Made by a program: the position numbers and the translations under genes
In this document: positions 25,919-38,161 of the stretch, piece by piece
Position numbering within the stretch: the stretch's first letter is position 1
How the letters are laid out: the number at the start of each line of letters is the position of its first letter
The notes under the pieces: model-generated
The model's input: the letters and a program-made list of their open reading frames with translations, nothing else
Told to the model about the DNA's origin: nothing
Databases searched by the model: none
DNA from: Cepaea hortensis
Lineage: Eukaryota > Mollusca > Gastropoda > Stylommatophora > Helicidae
Length of the DNA stretch: 64,000 nt
Direction: 5' to 3'
Assembly: GCA_963921405.1 (NCBI GenBank)
Contig: OY992891.1
Coordinates: forward strand, 96,032,489-96,096,488

Positions 25919-28900
25919 TTAACTATGGCGGTAGCGAGTGTGACTGATAAGGCCAATTTGCGCTGTAAATGTCCGTTCACAGTGGGTGCATGTGAACACG
26001 TGGTCATTTCCACCATCATGCACCATCTTACGTCTCACACGCTTGGTGTGTGACTTTTCTGCAATAATTTTCTCCTTTGACTTTATTCCATTTCTGATAT
26101 TTGCCCTCCATGCAACACGTTCAGCGGCGACTTGCTCCCAATGTGCATTATCAATGCCTGTATCAATAATGTCCCGCTTACACACATCTTTGTATCGTAG
26201 TAGAGGCCGACCCTGAGATCTCTTACCCATCTGTAATTCATCAAAAAAGATATCCTTTGGTATTCTACCATCATCCATCCTCCTAAGATGTCCTATCCAT
26301 CTAAGTCTACGAAGACTGAGCATGGAATAAACTGTCACACAACCTGATCTTTCCAATACTTCAGTATTTGTGATTTTGTCTTGCCACTTAATACCAAGAA
26401 TTCTTCGCAGACACCGCATATGAAAGCTGTTTAAATTGTTCTCTTGGTGTGAGTAAGTTGTCCAGGTTTCACTGCCATAGAGAAGAGTACTAAGGACACA
26501 GGCTTGATAGACAAGGACTTTTGTTTTGGCAGTAAGCTTCCTGTTCTCCCAGACTCTTTTTCTTAACCTGTTCATTGTTGTTGCTGCCTTACCAATCCGG
26601 ATGTTGATTTCCTGATCTAGGGATAATTTGCTATTTACCACTGATCCTAGATATGTAACATGGTCTACTATCTCTAGTTCGGCGTCGTCAATAAAGATTG
26701 ATGGTACCCCATGTGCACCTTGTGACATAATCTGTGTCTTCTTTTTGCTAATTGTTAAACCAAATTCAGAACAAGCATTGGAGAATGCAGATAGTAGACA
26801 TAGCAATTCTTCCTCAGAGTGGGTCGTAACTGCAGCATCATCTGCAAAAAGCAACTCTCTGATCAGTACCCTCCTAATTTTGGTCTTAGCCTTCAATCTC
26901 TGAGCATTGTAGAGGCCGCCATCTGAGCGTGAGTGAATGTATATACCACCATCCTGATCACGAAATGCATATTTCAGTAGAAGTGAAAAGTATATTCCAA
27001 AGAGGGTGGGAGCTAGTACACAACCTTGCTTAACTCCACTCTTGATTTCAAACTCTTCAGAAGTTGCACCATCAAACTTGATTATACCCTTCATGCCTGT
27101 GTGGAACGATTCCACAATGGACAGAAGAGTTGGTGGGCAGCCAATCTTCTTTAGTGCCTTGAACAGACCCTCACGACTGACCAAATCAAATGCCTTTGTG
27201 AGGTCGATGAAGGCAATAAACAGTGGTTGATTCTGTTCACGGCATTTTTCTTGCATTTGTCGCAATGAGAATATCATATCAGTGGTAGACCGGTTCTGTC
27301 GAAAGCCACACTGTGATTCGTGGTAGACTTGATCTCCTAGGACTTGAAGTCTGCGCAGAACAATTCTGGCAAATACTTTTCCAACAATACACAGAAGTGA
27401 GATACCCCTATAGTTGTTGCAGTCGCTCCTATCGCCCTTGTTCTTGTACAGTGTTATGATGCTTGAATCTTTGAAATCCTGTGGGACTTGTCCTTCACGC
27501 CAGCATAGCTCTATTAGCTGGTGGATCTGTATAGTGAGTGTGTCTTGCCCACTCCTGATAACCTCTATTGGAATCCCATCCTTACCTGGAGCCTTGCCAG
27601 ATGCAAGTTCATTTATAGCACACTTAACTTCTGTTATGGTGGGAAGTGTGTCCAGGTGGTCAAGAGTTGGTAGAGCCTCTATGGCGTTGAGGGCATTATC
27701 CGCTAGTTTGGTCTCACTTGAGTAAAGCTCCAAATAGTGCTCTACCCATCTGTCCATCTGCTGTTTCTTATCAGTGATGACTTCTCCAGTCAAGGTTTTC
27801 AATGGTGCACTTCTTTTGATCACTGGACCACAGGCTTTCTTTATTCCTTCATACATGCTTCTTATGTCTCCCTTATCACTTGCGATTTGAATGGACTCAC
27901 ATAACTTGATCCAATAATCATTTGCACACTGCCTGGCAGCCTTTTGCACATCCTTCCTAGCTTGTCTTAGCTCACTCAGAGTGTTACGCGTTGGTCTTTC
28001 CTTGTTTCTTAAGAGAGCTTTCTTCTTCTTATCAATCAAGGGCTGCAGAGTCTCGCTGTTGGCCGCAAACCAGTCCTGCCTCTTATGATGCACAGTGCCG
28101 TAAACCCTTACGGCAGTTTTACAAAGAGTTTCCTTAATTTGACCCCACTTTTCATTTACTGTACAATTTTCTGGTGTATCAGTGAAAGCGTCTTCAAGTT
28201 GCTGTTGAAACTGAAAGCACTTTTCAGGATCATGAGTGTTAATAATATTAATCCTGGGGCTAGATTTGTGTTTAGCTGTGTAGATTCTCTTTGGTCTCTG
28301 TCTAACCCTTGCAACAACCAAAGAATGATCCGTATCACAGTCAGCACTGTGGTAACTACGAGTCAATGATATATGGTTCAGATGTTGTCTCCGTGTGATG
28401 ATGAAGTCCAGCTGGTGCCAATGGCCGGATCTTGGATGTTTCCATGTGACCTTATGCATCTCTTTTGTTTTAAAAAAAGAGTTTGTAATACATAGGTCAT
28501 TACTGGTGCAATGCTCCAGCAGCCTTTGCCCATTTTCATTCATGCGACCGATGTTGTATTTTCCAAGGCACACTGGCCATGAACTCGAGTCCTTGCCCAC
28601 ACGAGCATTGAAATCACCGAGCATATAAATGTAGTCGGATTTTGGAACTGCCTTAATCACAGAGTCTAACTCCTCATAGAACAAATCCTTCACATCATCA
28701 GAGGAATCGAGTGTCGGTGCATATGCAGTAATAATGGTTGCAAACCCACAAGAGGTTGCCAAGCGCAGGGATAATAGTCTTTCATTTCCTCCTGCTGGAA
28801 TTTCAATCATTCCCAGTAGCGAATTCTTCACTGCAAAGCCCACACCGTGTTGCCTTTTTTCTGCCTGCCCTTTACCCTTCCAGAAAAAGGTGTAGTTGTT

Positions 28901-29053
28901 TTCCCTGAGTGACCCTTCCTCAGCGAGGCGAGTCTCCTGCAGGCCAGCAATATCAATGTTAAGACGATTGAGTTCGGCATCAATCACAGCCGTTTTTCTC
29001 ACATCGTCAATATTGGTCAAGTCAGTGGAAAATCCTGGACACATGGTTCTCAC
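25919..29053 (-). CDS. LINE A ORF: AP endonuclease, reverse transcriptase, C2H2 finger
   Basis: 1044 residues from the first Met, with no internal stop. The frame is open upstream of that Met and encodes the usual first endonuclease strand (AIWNVRT), so the true start is probably earlier. Residues 1-250 are an exonuclease-endonuclease-phosphatase domain (LQET at 38-41, GDFNAR at 146-151, TDH at 241-243), which nicks target DNA. Residues 475-800 are the reverse transcriptase: GKAPGKDGI, YRGISLL, AFIDLTKAFD, GVKQGCVLAP, and catalytic FADD at 736-739. The C-terminus has a thumb-like region and a C2H2 zinc finger (C1022, C1025, H1038, H1043) likely to bind nucleic acid. All key residues are present, so the enzyme could be functional and might serve other elements in trans. 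Confidence 0.95.
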   Translation of the reverse strand: MRTMCPGFSTDLTNIDDVRKTAVIDAELNRLNIDIAGLQETRLAEEGSLRENNYTFFWKGKGQAEKRQHGVGFAVKNSLLGMIEIPAGGNERLLSLRLATSCGFATIITAYAPTLDSSDDVKDLFYEELDSVIKAVPKSDYIYMLGDFNARVGKDSSSWPVCLGKYNIGRMNENGQRLLEHCTSNDLCITNSFFKTKEMHKVTWKHPRSGHWHQLDFIITRRQHLNHISLTRSYHSADCDTDHSLVVARVRQRPKRIYTAKHKSSPRINIINTHDPEKCFQFQQQLEDAFTDTPENCTVNEKWGQIKETLCKTAVRVYGTVHHKRQDWFAANSETLQPLIDKKKKALLRNKERPTRNTLSELRQARKDVQKAARQCANDYWIKLCESIQIASDKGDIRSMYEGIKKACGPVIKRSAPLKTLTGEVITDKKQQMDRWVEHYLELYSSETKLADNALNAIEALPTLDHLDTLPTITEVKCAINELASGKAPGKDGIPIEVIRSGQDTLTIQIHQLIELCWREGQVPQDFKDSSIITLYKNKGDRSDCNNYRGISLLCIVGKVFARIVLRRLQVLGDQVYHESQCGFRQNRSTTDMIFSLRQMQEKCREQNQPLFIAFIDLTKAFDLVSREGLFKALKKIGCPPTLLSIVESFHTGMKGIIKFDGATSEEFEIKSGVKQGCVLAPTLFGIYFSLLLKYAFRDQDGGIYIHSRSDGGLYNAQRLKAKTKIRRVLIRELLFADDAAVTTHSEEELLCLLSAFSNACSEFGLTISKKKTQIMSQGAHGVPSIFIDDAELEIVDHVTYLGSVVNSKLSLDQEINIRIGKAATTMNRLRKRVWENRKLTAKTKVLVYQACVLSTLLYGSETWTTYSHQENNLNSFHMRCLRRILGIKWQDKITNTEVLERSGCVTVYSMLSLRRLRWIGHLRRMDDGRIPKDIFFDELQMGKRSQGRPLLRYKDVCKRDIIDTGIDNAHWEQVAAERVAWRANIRNGIKSKEKIIAEKSHTKRVRRKMVHDGGNDHVFTCTHCERTFTAQIGLISHTRYRHS

Positions 29054-29825
29054 GTTCCAGATTGCAAGCCGTAGCTTGAGGTTTCTATTTATATTTTTGT
29101 TTGTACCTGGTGCATTGGTTTTACAGCCTGCGATTCAGATTTTGTCCTAGCCCCAAGCACCCATTGAAGCAGGCAGGCTGTGGCGGATCAGCACCCAATT
29201 GGCTGGGGGCTGCCCAGCTTGAGGCGGGCGGTAGCTGATCAGTGACACCTATAGGTGTCTCCCACCGTCAGAGGCAACGCGTGGCGCCCCATGTCTACGC
29301 CAACTGACAAGGACTTATAATCCGTAACAGTTGCCTCTCGCTTTGATTCTGAGACCAGTTAAGACCAGGGATGGAGTTATTGCCTCTCCATAGCACAAAG
29401 CCTGGGCTAAAATATAGAGATCATGTGTTGCCCATGCAGCATGATCCCTCTCTCGGCCTGCCTAGTTCACTCCAGAGGAAAGGTAACACCCCTACATCTG
29501 GAACAAGACAAGCTGCAGAAGCTGCCGGATCAGCAAAGCAATGCTCTAACTGTCCGCCTGTCGGAGCTTCGATCCTAGACCAGTCGCCAACCAAGGCTTA
29601 GGGCCTGGTCTGCCCTGCCATGACAATTTTGTCTTTAGCTTGCATTTCCTCGCACCAGGGTAAGGCTTGTACCCTCCCAATTGCGCTCTTCCGCCAGAAG
29701 CCGTTGGCACAATGTGGGGTGTCGGGTTTGGTAAGCGCCGCCCAACGCTCGGCGCTAACAGAAACCAGGTAGTACCGTCTACTGTTATACGGTAGCTCAG
29801 TCATATCTGACTAAGACCTGACTGA
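29054..29825 (-). other. LINE A 5' region
   Basis: About 770 bp upstream of the first Met on the minus strand, part of it still in the open frame. A single copy of the 17-bp segment TTCCAGATGTAGGGGTG (minus strand) lies at 29487-29503. The stretch from about 29372 to 29668 reappears at 58691-60028, where that segment is amplified 63-fold. As a LINE 5' region it may hold an internal promoter; no specific box is assigned. Confidence 0.75.
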
Positions 29826-32800
29826 CTAGTATTACTTACACTGTTAACATCTAGTATTATTTACACTGTGAACATCTAGTATTATTTACACTGTCAACAT
29901 CTAATATTATTTATACTGTCCACATCTAGTGTTATTTACACTTTCAACATCTAGTATTATTTACACTGTTCACATTTAGTATTATTTACATTGTCAACAT
30001 TTAATATTATTTACACTGTCAACATATAGTATTATTTACACTGTCAACATCTATTATTATTTACACTGTCCACATCTAATATTATTTACGTTGTCAACAT
30101 CTAATATTTATACTGTTAACATCTAATATTATTTACACTGTCAGCATCTAGTATTTTTTACACTGTCAACATCTAATATTATTTACACTGTACACATCTA
30201 ATATTATTTACACTGTCAGCATCTAGTATTGATTACACTGTCAACATCTAGTAATATTTATACTGTCAACATCGTGTGTTATTTACACTGTCAACATATA
30301 GTATTATTTACACTGTCCACATCTATTATTATGTACATTGGCAACATCTAGTATTATTTACACTGTCAACATCTAGTGTTATTTACACTGTCAACATCTA
30401 GTATTATTTAAACTGTCAAGATCTAGTGTTATTTACACTGTCAACATTTAGAATTATTTACACTGTCCACATCTATTATTATGTACATTGGCAACATCTA
30501 GCATTATTTACACTGTCAACATCTAGTATTATTTACACTGTCAACATCTAGTATTATTTACACTGTCAAGATTTAGTATTATTTACACTGTCTACGTCTG
30601 GTGTTATTTACACTGTCAACATCTTGTATTATTTACACTATCAAAATCTAATATTATTTACACAGCCAACATCTAATATTATTTACAATGTCATTATCTA
30701 TTATTATTTACATTGTCAACATCTAGTATTATTTCACTGTCAACATCTATTATTATGTACTTTGTCAACATCTATTATTATTTACACTGTCAACATCTAT
30801 TATTATGTACATTGGCAACATCTAGTATTATTTACACTGTCAATATCTAGTATTATTTACAATGCCAACATCTAGTATTATTTACACTGTCAACATTTAG
30901 TATTATTTACACTGTCCACATCTAGTATTATTTACACTGCCAACATCTAGTATTACTTACACTGTTAACATCTAGTATTATTTACATTGTCAACATCTAG
31001 TATTATTTACACTGTCCACATCTAGTATCATATTCACTGTCAACATCTAGTATTATTTACAATGCCAACATCTAGTATTATTTACACTGTTCACATTTAG
31101 TATTATTTACACTGTCCACATCTAGTATTTTTTACACTGTCCACATCTATTATTATTTACAATGTCAACATCTAGTATTATTTACACTGTCAACATCTAA
31201 TATTATTTACATTGTCATCATCTAATATTATTTACACTGTCAACATCTAGTATTATTTACTCTGTCAACATCTAATCTTATTTACACTGTCAACATCTAA
31301 TATTATTTACACTGTCCACATCTAGTATTATTTACACTGTCAACATCTAATATTATTTACACTGTCAACATCTAATATTATTTACACTGTCCATATCTAT
31401 TATTATTTACACTGTCAACATCTCATATTATTTACACTGTCAACATCTAATATTATTTACACTGTCCTCATCTAATATTATTTACACCGTCCACATCTAA
31501 TATTATTTACACTGTCTACATCCGATATTATTTACAATGTCAACATCTAATATTATTTACACTGTCCACATCTAGTGTTATTTACACTGTCAACAACTGT
31601 TATTATTTACACTGTCCACATCTATTATTATGTACATTGGCAACATCTAGTATTATTTACACTGACAACATCTAGTATTATTTACACTGTCAACATTTAG
31701 TATTATTTACACTGTCAAGATCTAGTATTATTTACACTGTCTACGTCTTGTGTTAATTACAATGTCAACATCTAATATTATTTACACTGTTCACATCTAG
31801 TATTATTTACACTGTCAACATCTAATATTATTTACACCGTCAACATCTAATATTATTTACACTGTCAACATCTAGTATTATTTACACTGTCCACATCTAA
31901 TATTATTTACACTGTCCACATCTAATATTATTTACACTGTCAACATCTAATATTATTTACACTGTCAACATCTAATATTATTTACACTGTCAACATCTAG
32001 TATTATTTACTCTGTCACAATCTAATATTATTTACACTGTCAACATCTAATATTATTTACACTCTCCACATCTAGTATTATTTACTCTGTCCACATCTAA
32101 TATTATTTACACTGTCCACATCTAGTGTTATTTACACTTTCAACATCTAATATTATTTACACTGTCCACATATAATATTATTTACATTGTCAACATCTAA
32201 TATTATTTACATTGTCAACATATAGTATTATTTACACTGTCCACATATAATATTATTTACACTGTCCACATCTAATATTATTTACGTTGTCAACATCTAA
32301 TATTTACACTGTTAACATCTAATATTATTTACACTGTCAACATCTAGTATTATTTACACTTTCAACATCTAGTAATATTTACACTGTCAACATTTAGAAT
32401 TTTTTAATCTGTCCACATCTATTATTATGTACATTGGCAACATCTAGCATTATTTACACTGTCCACATCTAGTATTATTTACACTGTCAACATCTAGTAT
32501 TATTTACACTGTCAAGATCTAGTATTATTTACACTGTCTACATCTGGTGTTATTTACACTGTCAACATCTTGTATTATTTACACTATCAAAATCTAATAT
32601 TATTTACACTGCCAACATCTAATATTATTTACACTGTCAACATCTATTATTATTTACATTGTCAACATCTTGTATAATTTCACTGTCAACATCTATTATT
32701 ATGTACTTTGTCAACATCTATTATTATTTACACTGTCAACATCTATTATTATGTACATTGGCAACATCTAGTATTATTTACACTGTCAACATTTAATATT

Positions 32801-34848
32801 AGTTACACTCTCCACATCTAGTATTATTTACACTGTCAACATCTAGTATTACTTACACTGTTAACATTTAGTATTATTTACTCTGTGAACATCTAGTATT
32901 ATTTACACTCTCCACATCTAGTATTATTTACACTGTCAACATCTAGTATTATTTACACTGCCAAAAGCTAGTATTATTTACACTGTTAACATTTAGTGTT
33001 ATTTACGATGTCCACATCTAGTATTATTTACACTGTCCACATCTATTATTATTTACACTGTCAACATCTAGTATTATTTACACTGTCAACATTTAATATT
33101 ATTTACATTGTCAACATCTAATATTATTTACACTGTCAACATCTAGTATTATTTACTCTGTCAACATCTAATAATATTTACACTGTCAACATCTAATATT
33201 ATTTACACTGTCCACATCAAGTATTATTTACACTGTCCACATCTAATATTATTTACACTGTCAACATCTAATATTATTTACACTGTCCACATCTAGTATT
33301 ATTTACACTGTCAACATCTCATATTATTTACACTGTCAACATCTAATATTATTTACACTGTCCACATCTAATATTATTTACACTGTTCACATCTAATATT
33401 ATTTACACTGTCTACATCTAATATTATTTACAATGTCAACATCTAATATTATTTACACTGTCCACATCTAGTGTTATTTACACTGTCAACATCTAGTATT
33501 ATTTACACTGTCAAGATTTAGTATTATTTACACTGTCTACGTCTGGTGTTATTTACACTGTCAACATCTTGTATTATTTACACTATCAAAATCTAATATT
33601 ATTTACACAGCCAACATCTAATATTATTTACAATGTCATTATCTATTATTATTTACATTGTCAACATCTAGTATTATTTCACTGTCAACATCTATTATTA
33701 TGTACTTTGTCAACATCTATTATTATTTACACTGTCAACATCTATTATTATGTACATTGGCAACATCTAGTATTATTTACACTGTCAATATCTAGTATTA
33801 TTTACAATGCCAACATCTAGTATTATTTACACTGTCAACATTTAGTATTATTTACACTGTCCACATCTAGTATTATTTACACTGCCAACATCTAGTATTA
33901 CTTACACTGTTAACATCTAGTATTATTTACATTGTCAACATCTAGTATTATTTACACTGTCCACATCTAGTATCATATTCACTGTCAACATCTAGTATTA
34001 TTTACAATGCCAACATCTAGTATTATTTACACTGTTCACATTTAGTATTATTTACACTGTCCACATCTAGTATTTTTTACACTGTCCACATCTATTATTA
34101 TTTACAATGTCAACATCTAGTATTATTTACACTGTCAACATCTAATATTATTTACATTGTCATCATCTAATATTATTTACACTGTCAACATCTAGTATTA
34201 TTTACTCTGTCAACATCTAATCTTATTTACACTGTCAACATCTAATATTATTTACACTGTCCACATCTAGTATTATTTACACTGTCAACATCTAATATTA
34301 TTTACACTGTCAACATCTAATATTATTTACACTGTCCATATCTATTATTATTTACACTGTCAACATCTCATATTATTTACACTGTCAACATCTAATATTA
34401 TTTACACTGTCCTCATCTAATATTATTTACACCGTCCACATCTAATATTATTTACACTGTCTACATCCGATATTATTTACAATGTCAACATCTAATATTA
34501 TTTACACTGTCCACATCTAGTGTTATTTACACTGTCAACAACTGTTATTATTTACACTGTCCACATCTATTATTATGTACATTGGCAACATCTAGTATTA
34601 TTTACACTGACAACATCTAGTATTATTTACACTGTCAACATTTAGTATTATTTACACTGTCAAGATCTAGTATTATTTACACTGTCTACGTCTTGTGTTA
34701 ATTACAATGTCAACATCTAATATTATTTACACTGTTCACATCTAGTATTATTTACACTGTCAACATCTAATATTATTTACACCGTCAACATCTAATATTA
34801 TTTACACTGTCAACATCTAGTATTATTTACACTGTCCACATCTAATAT
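29826..34848. repeat. 25-bp satellite block with 2945-bp higher-order repeat
   Basis: The array resumes with the TSD copy. Landmarks at 30624 and 33569 give a 2945-bp offset, and the variant order over about 30600-31900 repeats at about 33500-34848. The second copy is cut by LINE B at 34849 and resumes at 38162 with matching order (compare 31860 onward). No gene is present. Confidence 0.93.
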
Positions 34849-34873
34849 AACGGCGATTCTCGTTCGCGACAGC

Positions 34874-35623
34874 ATGGTGGCGTCAGAGCTAGACAGGTCC
34901 AGTTGGGACAGTGACGATATACAAATACAGGCGTTGAGAGTTCATTCCAGTGTACCATTCGTGTTGGTGAATGTTTATGCCCGCAATGGGAGTATGGACG
35001 CCCAGAAGTGGCAATGCTTAAGTGGCATATTAGGCCACGAGAGGAATGTTATTTTCTGTGGTGACTTCAACGCTAAAGGCAGATCATGGGGAAACACTTC
35101 CTCCAATACACAAGGGGAGGAGCTCGAGACTGCACTGGAAACCATCGACCTGGTTTGTATCAACAGTGGCTGTGTCACCAGGACAGCAAGCCGTCCAGGC
35201 GATGAGGACAGTGCTATTGATCTGGCGCTAGTTTCACCTTTACTCACTACAGTGTGTAGATGGGGTGTCCTAGGACACCATGGCAGCGACCACCACCCTT
35301 GCAGCATATTGGTGGAGAAAGGCAGAACCAGGCAGCACAAGCTAAAGGTAAAGACGTTCCAGTATGACAGTACAGGGCAAGATGTGGTGAGTAAAATAAG
35401 ACGTGACAAGCGCAGAACGTTTCAGGGCAGGAAAAAAAGCTGGGAGCAGCCACCGTGGTGGAGTTTCGAGGTGGATAAGGCGTGGGTGGATAAGCGTAGT
35501 GCTGTAAGGAGATGGCAAAATGCCAAGAAGAACAGAGCTGGTCATCCTAGTCCCTGCTTGCACTTAGAAAGAGAGATGCACACAAAAGTAAGCTATTTCA
35601 AAAAAACTGGTCACGGTGGTTAA
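34874..35623 (+). pseudogene. LINE B endonuclease, truncated C-terminal part
   Basis: 249 residues carrying the second half of an AP endonuclease: NVYARNGS, GDFNAKGRSWG, DLALVSPLL and GSDHHPC hold the usual Asp, Asn and His residues. The N-terminal catalytic Asn and Glu motifs are missing because the copy begins at 34849, so target nicking is lost. The frame ends at 35623 and the reverse transcriptase frame begins at 35616. Their 8-bp overlap, near an A7 run at about 35600, suggests a 1-nt frameshift rather than two natural ORFs. Confidence 0.85.
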
Positions 35624-38138
35624 AAGGGAAAAATGGGCAGAGGTGTGTCAAAGGGTAAGCACAGACAAGTCACTGAAATTGTTCTGGCGACTACATAAAA
35701 GCATGAGTGGTGTAGTCAAGAATAAGAGCATTTCTGACTTCCAAGGTGCTGACCTCATCTGGCAGAGGACTGACGAAGACAAGGGCAAAGCCCTCTTTGA
35801 ACGCTACCTTGAGCAGGGCAACCAGACAGACATGGGAGGTCGAAATCTGGCCAAGGAGGTCACCTCAGACAGATGCAAGGCCCAGAACACTCCGGATGAA
35901 GACACAGTGACAGTGAAAGAAATCAAGGCTGTGCTTCGACGATCAAAAAACAGTGCTCCAGGTCCTGATGGCATAAGATACGACGACATAAATAGGTGTA
36001 CCGACAATGAGCTAGAGAAACTAGCAGGCATGTACAACAACAGTATAGAGAGTGCTAGCATCAAGGAGGAATGGTTACACAGCTATCTGATTCCCTTGCC
36101 GAAGCCTGACAAAGACCACAAAAAAATTCAGGGATATCGAATTATAACCATGCAGAATACAATAGGCAAGCTGCTGGAGAAGGTAATTGCCAGGAAAATA
36201 TCAAGCCAACTAGAGAGGCAAGGTGTTTTCCCACCTACCCTGGGTGGGTACCGTCCAAAAAGAGAAACCTGGACCAATGCAGCAGTCTTTGCCCAGGATG
36301 TCTATGAAGGTTTCCACTCAGGCACTGAAACCGTTGCTGCAGCGATTGATCTTGAGGACGCATACAACAGAGTACCACTGGATTTTTTAATGTTTCAGCT
36401 TCTTGAACTAAACGTAAGTCCATTCCTCCTTAGTTGGATCGCTGCAGCCCTCTTCCAACGGAAAGTAGTTTTTAGATGTGGCAGTTGGACTTCGGAACCA
36501 ACAACAATATATCCTGGCCTACCACAGGGATCACCATTATCTCCGGTACTGTTCAACGCCTACACAGTGAGAATCACCAGTGAGCAGATCACTGGACCTG
36601 GCAGGACATTGTCATATGCCGATGATGTTTTAGTGTATCGTCAGGGTAAGGATAGAGAGGAGGTTGCTGGGGAACTACAAACCGAACTCAATCGCATAAG
36701 TACTTGGTGTGATGAAGCTGGGGCAATGGTTAACCCAACAAAGGCAACAGTGACTTGGTTCTCGTTGAATAATCATATTGTCAACAATCCAACACCAACT
36801 GTAATGCTGTGTTCAGAGACGGTGGAAAGAACGCAGGCAATGAATTACCTGGGGATACGGTTTGATCGAAGCCTTGCTTATAATGTGCACATAGACCAGG
36901 TGATAACAAAGGCCAAGCGGGGTTTGGCAGCGATGCGGGTGATGGCGGCAGCAAACTGTGAGCAGCGCCATCTATGTCTTCTGTACGAGGGGCTGGTCAT
37001 GTCTGTTTTGGAGTATGCAATGGCAATCTTGACTCTCAGCCATAAGCAGATAGAAAGGATGGAAAGGATACAGAATGAAGCTATGCGCATTATTCTTGGA
37101 TGTACAAGAGATACAGCATGCAGGGCGATGCGCTACCTTCTTGATTTTCCAACCATTGAAGAGAGAATACAAGTTTGCAGGGCACGCGCCTACCTCAGAA
37201 TTAACGCAAACACACAACATCCACTGCATAGTGAAATTAGGAAGGTGAAGGGCAGCAGGTTAAAAAGAGGACGGTCGTGGATGGGTCAAGCCGAAGACAT
37301 TCTTCAACAGGTGTGTTCACTTGAGGACTTAGAACCTGGCGAGGAGTGGGTGCAAGTGCCAACAGACTTCTGCACATCCTTTTCAGTTTGCATCCAATTA
37401 GATAGAAAATGCAGACAAGAAAATCCGGCTGCTGTTGAGGCTGAAGTACAAGCGTTGATTTTCGAGAATTCGCTAGACGGTGACGCGGTCATCTACACAG
37501 ATGGGTCGGTCGTCCGACATGTGAGAAGCTCATGGGCCTTTACAGCTCGGGCCGGAGGGAGAATTGTGAAGGAGGACTCTGGTGCTTTCACTGAAACCAC
37601 AAGTAGCCTGACCATGGAAGTCATGGCAGTAAGTAAAGCAATAACATGGCTCGAGACACAGACATTCACCAGGGCTTGTTTCCTTAGCGACTCAATGAAC
37701 ATGATCAAGAGGATAGAGGAGGGGTCGATCCGAAGAGAATGGTTGCTGCCTCTGAAGCGGTCTCGGCTGGCAAAGATTAGTTTCATCTTCGTGCCAGGGC
37801 ATGCGGGAGTACAAGGAAATGAGCGGGCTGACAAGCTCGCAGGTGAGGCTACTGTGGAGGGCGGACGCGCCATGGACCAGGCTGACATTCTGAATGCTCT
37901 ACGTGATGTGAGACTTTTGCGAGAACCAAGTGATGACTGTGAATCTACAACAATGGCCAGACTGCTAGAGCATCAAATTAAAAGAGGTGTGGCCAAACAA
38001 GAACACTACGCAGGAAGCCAAAGAAGATTGATAAACCAACACAGAACTGGCGTCGTTAGCCGCTACACGCTGCGGGATTTGCTGAGGAGGGGATCCGAGC
38101 ACTTATGGACTGAATGGTTCGATGTGCAGCGAGGATGA
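35616..38138 (+). CDS. LINE B reverse transcriptase and RNase H
   Basis: 840 residues without internal stops. The reverse transcriptase covers about 95-440: SAPGPDGI, LIPLPKPDKD, AIDLEDAYN, GLPQGSPLSP, and catalytic YADD at 334-337. RNase H covers about 620-745 with Asp629 (TDGS), Glu668 (TMEVMA), Asp692 (LSDSMN), His729 (PGHAG) and Asp739 (NERADK), a complete catalytic set that would remove template RNA. The C-terminal 95 residues match the fragment at 63119-63560. In intact relatives this would be joined to the endonuclease as one ORF2; here it is separated by the frame break near 35600. Confidence 0.93.
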   Translation: MVKREKWAEVCQRVSTDKSLKLFWRLHKSMSGVVKNKSISDFQGADLIWQRTDEDKGKALFERYLEQGNQTDMGGRNLAKEVTSDRCKAQNTPDEDTVTVKEIKAVLRRSKNSAPGPDGIRYDDINRCTDNELEKLAGMYNNSIESASIKEEWLHSYLIPLPKPDKDHKKIQGYRIITMQNTIGKLLEKVIARKISSQLERQGVFPPTLGGYRPKRETWTNAAVFAQDVYEGFHSGTETVAAAIDLEDAYNRVPLDFLMFQLLELNVSPFLLSWIAAALFQRKVVFRCGSWTSEPTTIYPGLPQGSPLSPVLFNAYTVRITSEQITGPGRTLSYADDVLVYRQGKDREEVAGELQTELNRISTWCDEAGAMVNPTKATVTWFSLNNHIVNNPTPTVMLCSETVERTQAMNYLGIRFDRSLAYNVHIDQVITKAKRGLAAMRVMAAANCEQRHLCLLYEGLVMSVLEYAMAILTLSHKQIERMERIQNEAMRIILGCTRDTACRAMRYLLDFPTIEERIQVCRARAYLRINANTQHPLHSEIRKVKGSRLKRGRSWMGQAEDILQQVCSLEDLEPGEEWVQVPTDFCTSFSVCIQLDRKCRQENPAAVEAEVQALIFENSLDGDAVIYTDGSVVRHVRSSWAFTARAGGRIVKEDSGAFTETTSSLTMEVMAVSKAITWLETQTFTRACFLSDSMNMIKRIEEGSIRREWLLPLKRSRLAKISFIFVPGHAGVQGNERADKLAGEATVEGGRAMDQADILNALRDVRLLREPSDDCESTTMARLLEHQIKRGVAKQEHYAGSQRRLINQHRTGVVSRYTLRDLLRRGSEHLWTEWFDVQRG

Positions 38139-38161
38139 TCTGTCGACTAACTAACTAACTA

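Larger units (their letters stand above)
25859..29825 (-). mobile_element. LINE A, nearly full-length non-LTR retrotransposon
   Basis: A 3967-bp insert in the satellite, flanked by the 12-bp direct repeat CTAGTATTACTT (25847-25858 and 29826-29837). It has one long intact ORF with endonuclease and reverse transcriptase, a roughly 770-bp 5' region and a short 3' region. The 3' end lacks a poly(A) tail and ends with a small hairpin-like CGTCTTGACAGACG just inside the left junction. The long open frame and perfect TSD indicate a young, possibly active copy. The protein style recalls RTE/CR1-related LINEs annotated as craniofacial-development-protein-2-like; the clade call is tentative. Confidence 0.92.
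34849..38161 (+). mobile_element. LINE B, 5'-truncated, with RNase H
   Basis: A 3.3-kb insert in the satellite flanked by 11-bp direct repeats ACATCTAATAT (34838-34848 and 38162-38172). It starts in the middle of the endonuclease domain (frame TAILVRDSM) and ends in a short (CTAA)n tail at about 38142-38161. Endonuclease plus reverse transcriptase plus RNase H fits the I-like group of LINEs. A second, shorter copy with a long CTAA tail lies at 63119-63720. Confidence 0.9.

Noticed and set aside
25986..29150. Plus-strand ORFs within LINE A
   Set aside because: They are antisense shadows of the 1044-residue LINE ORF.
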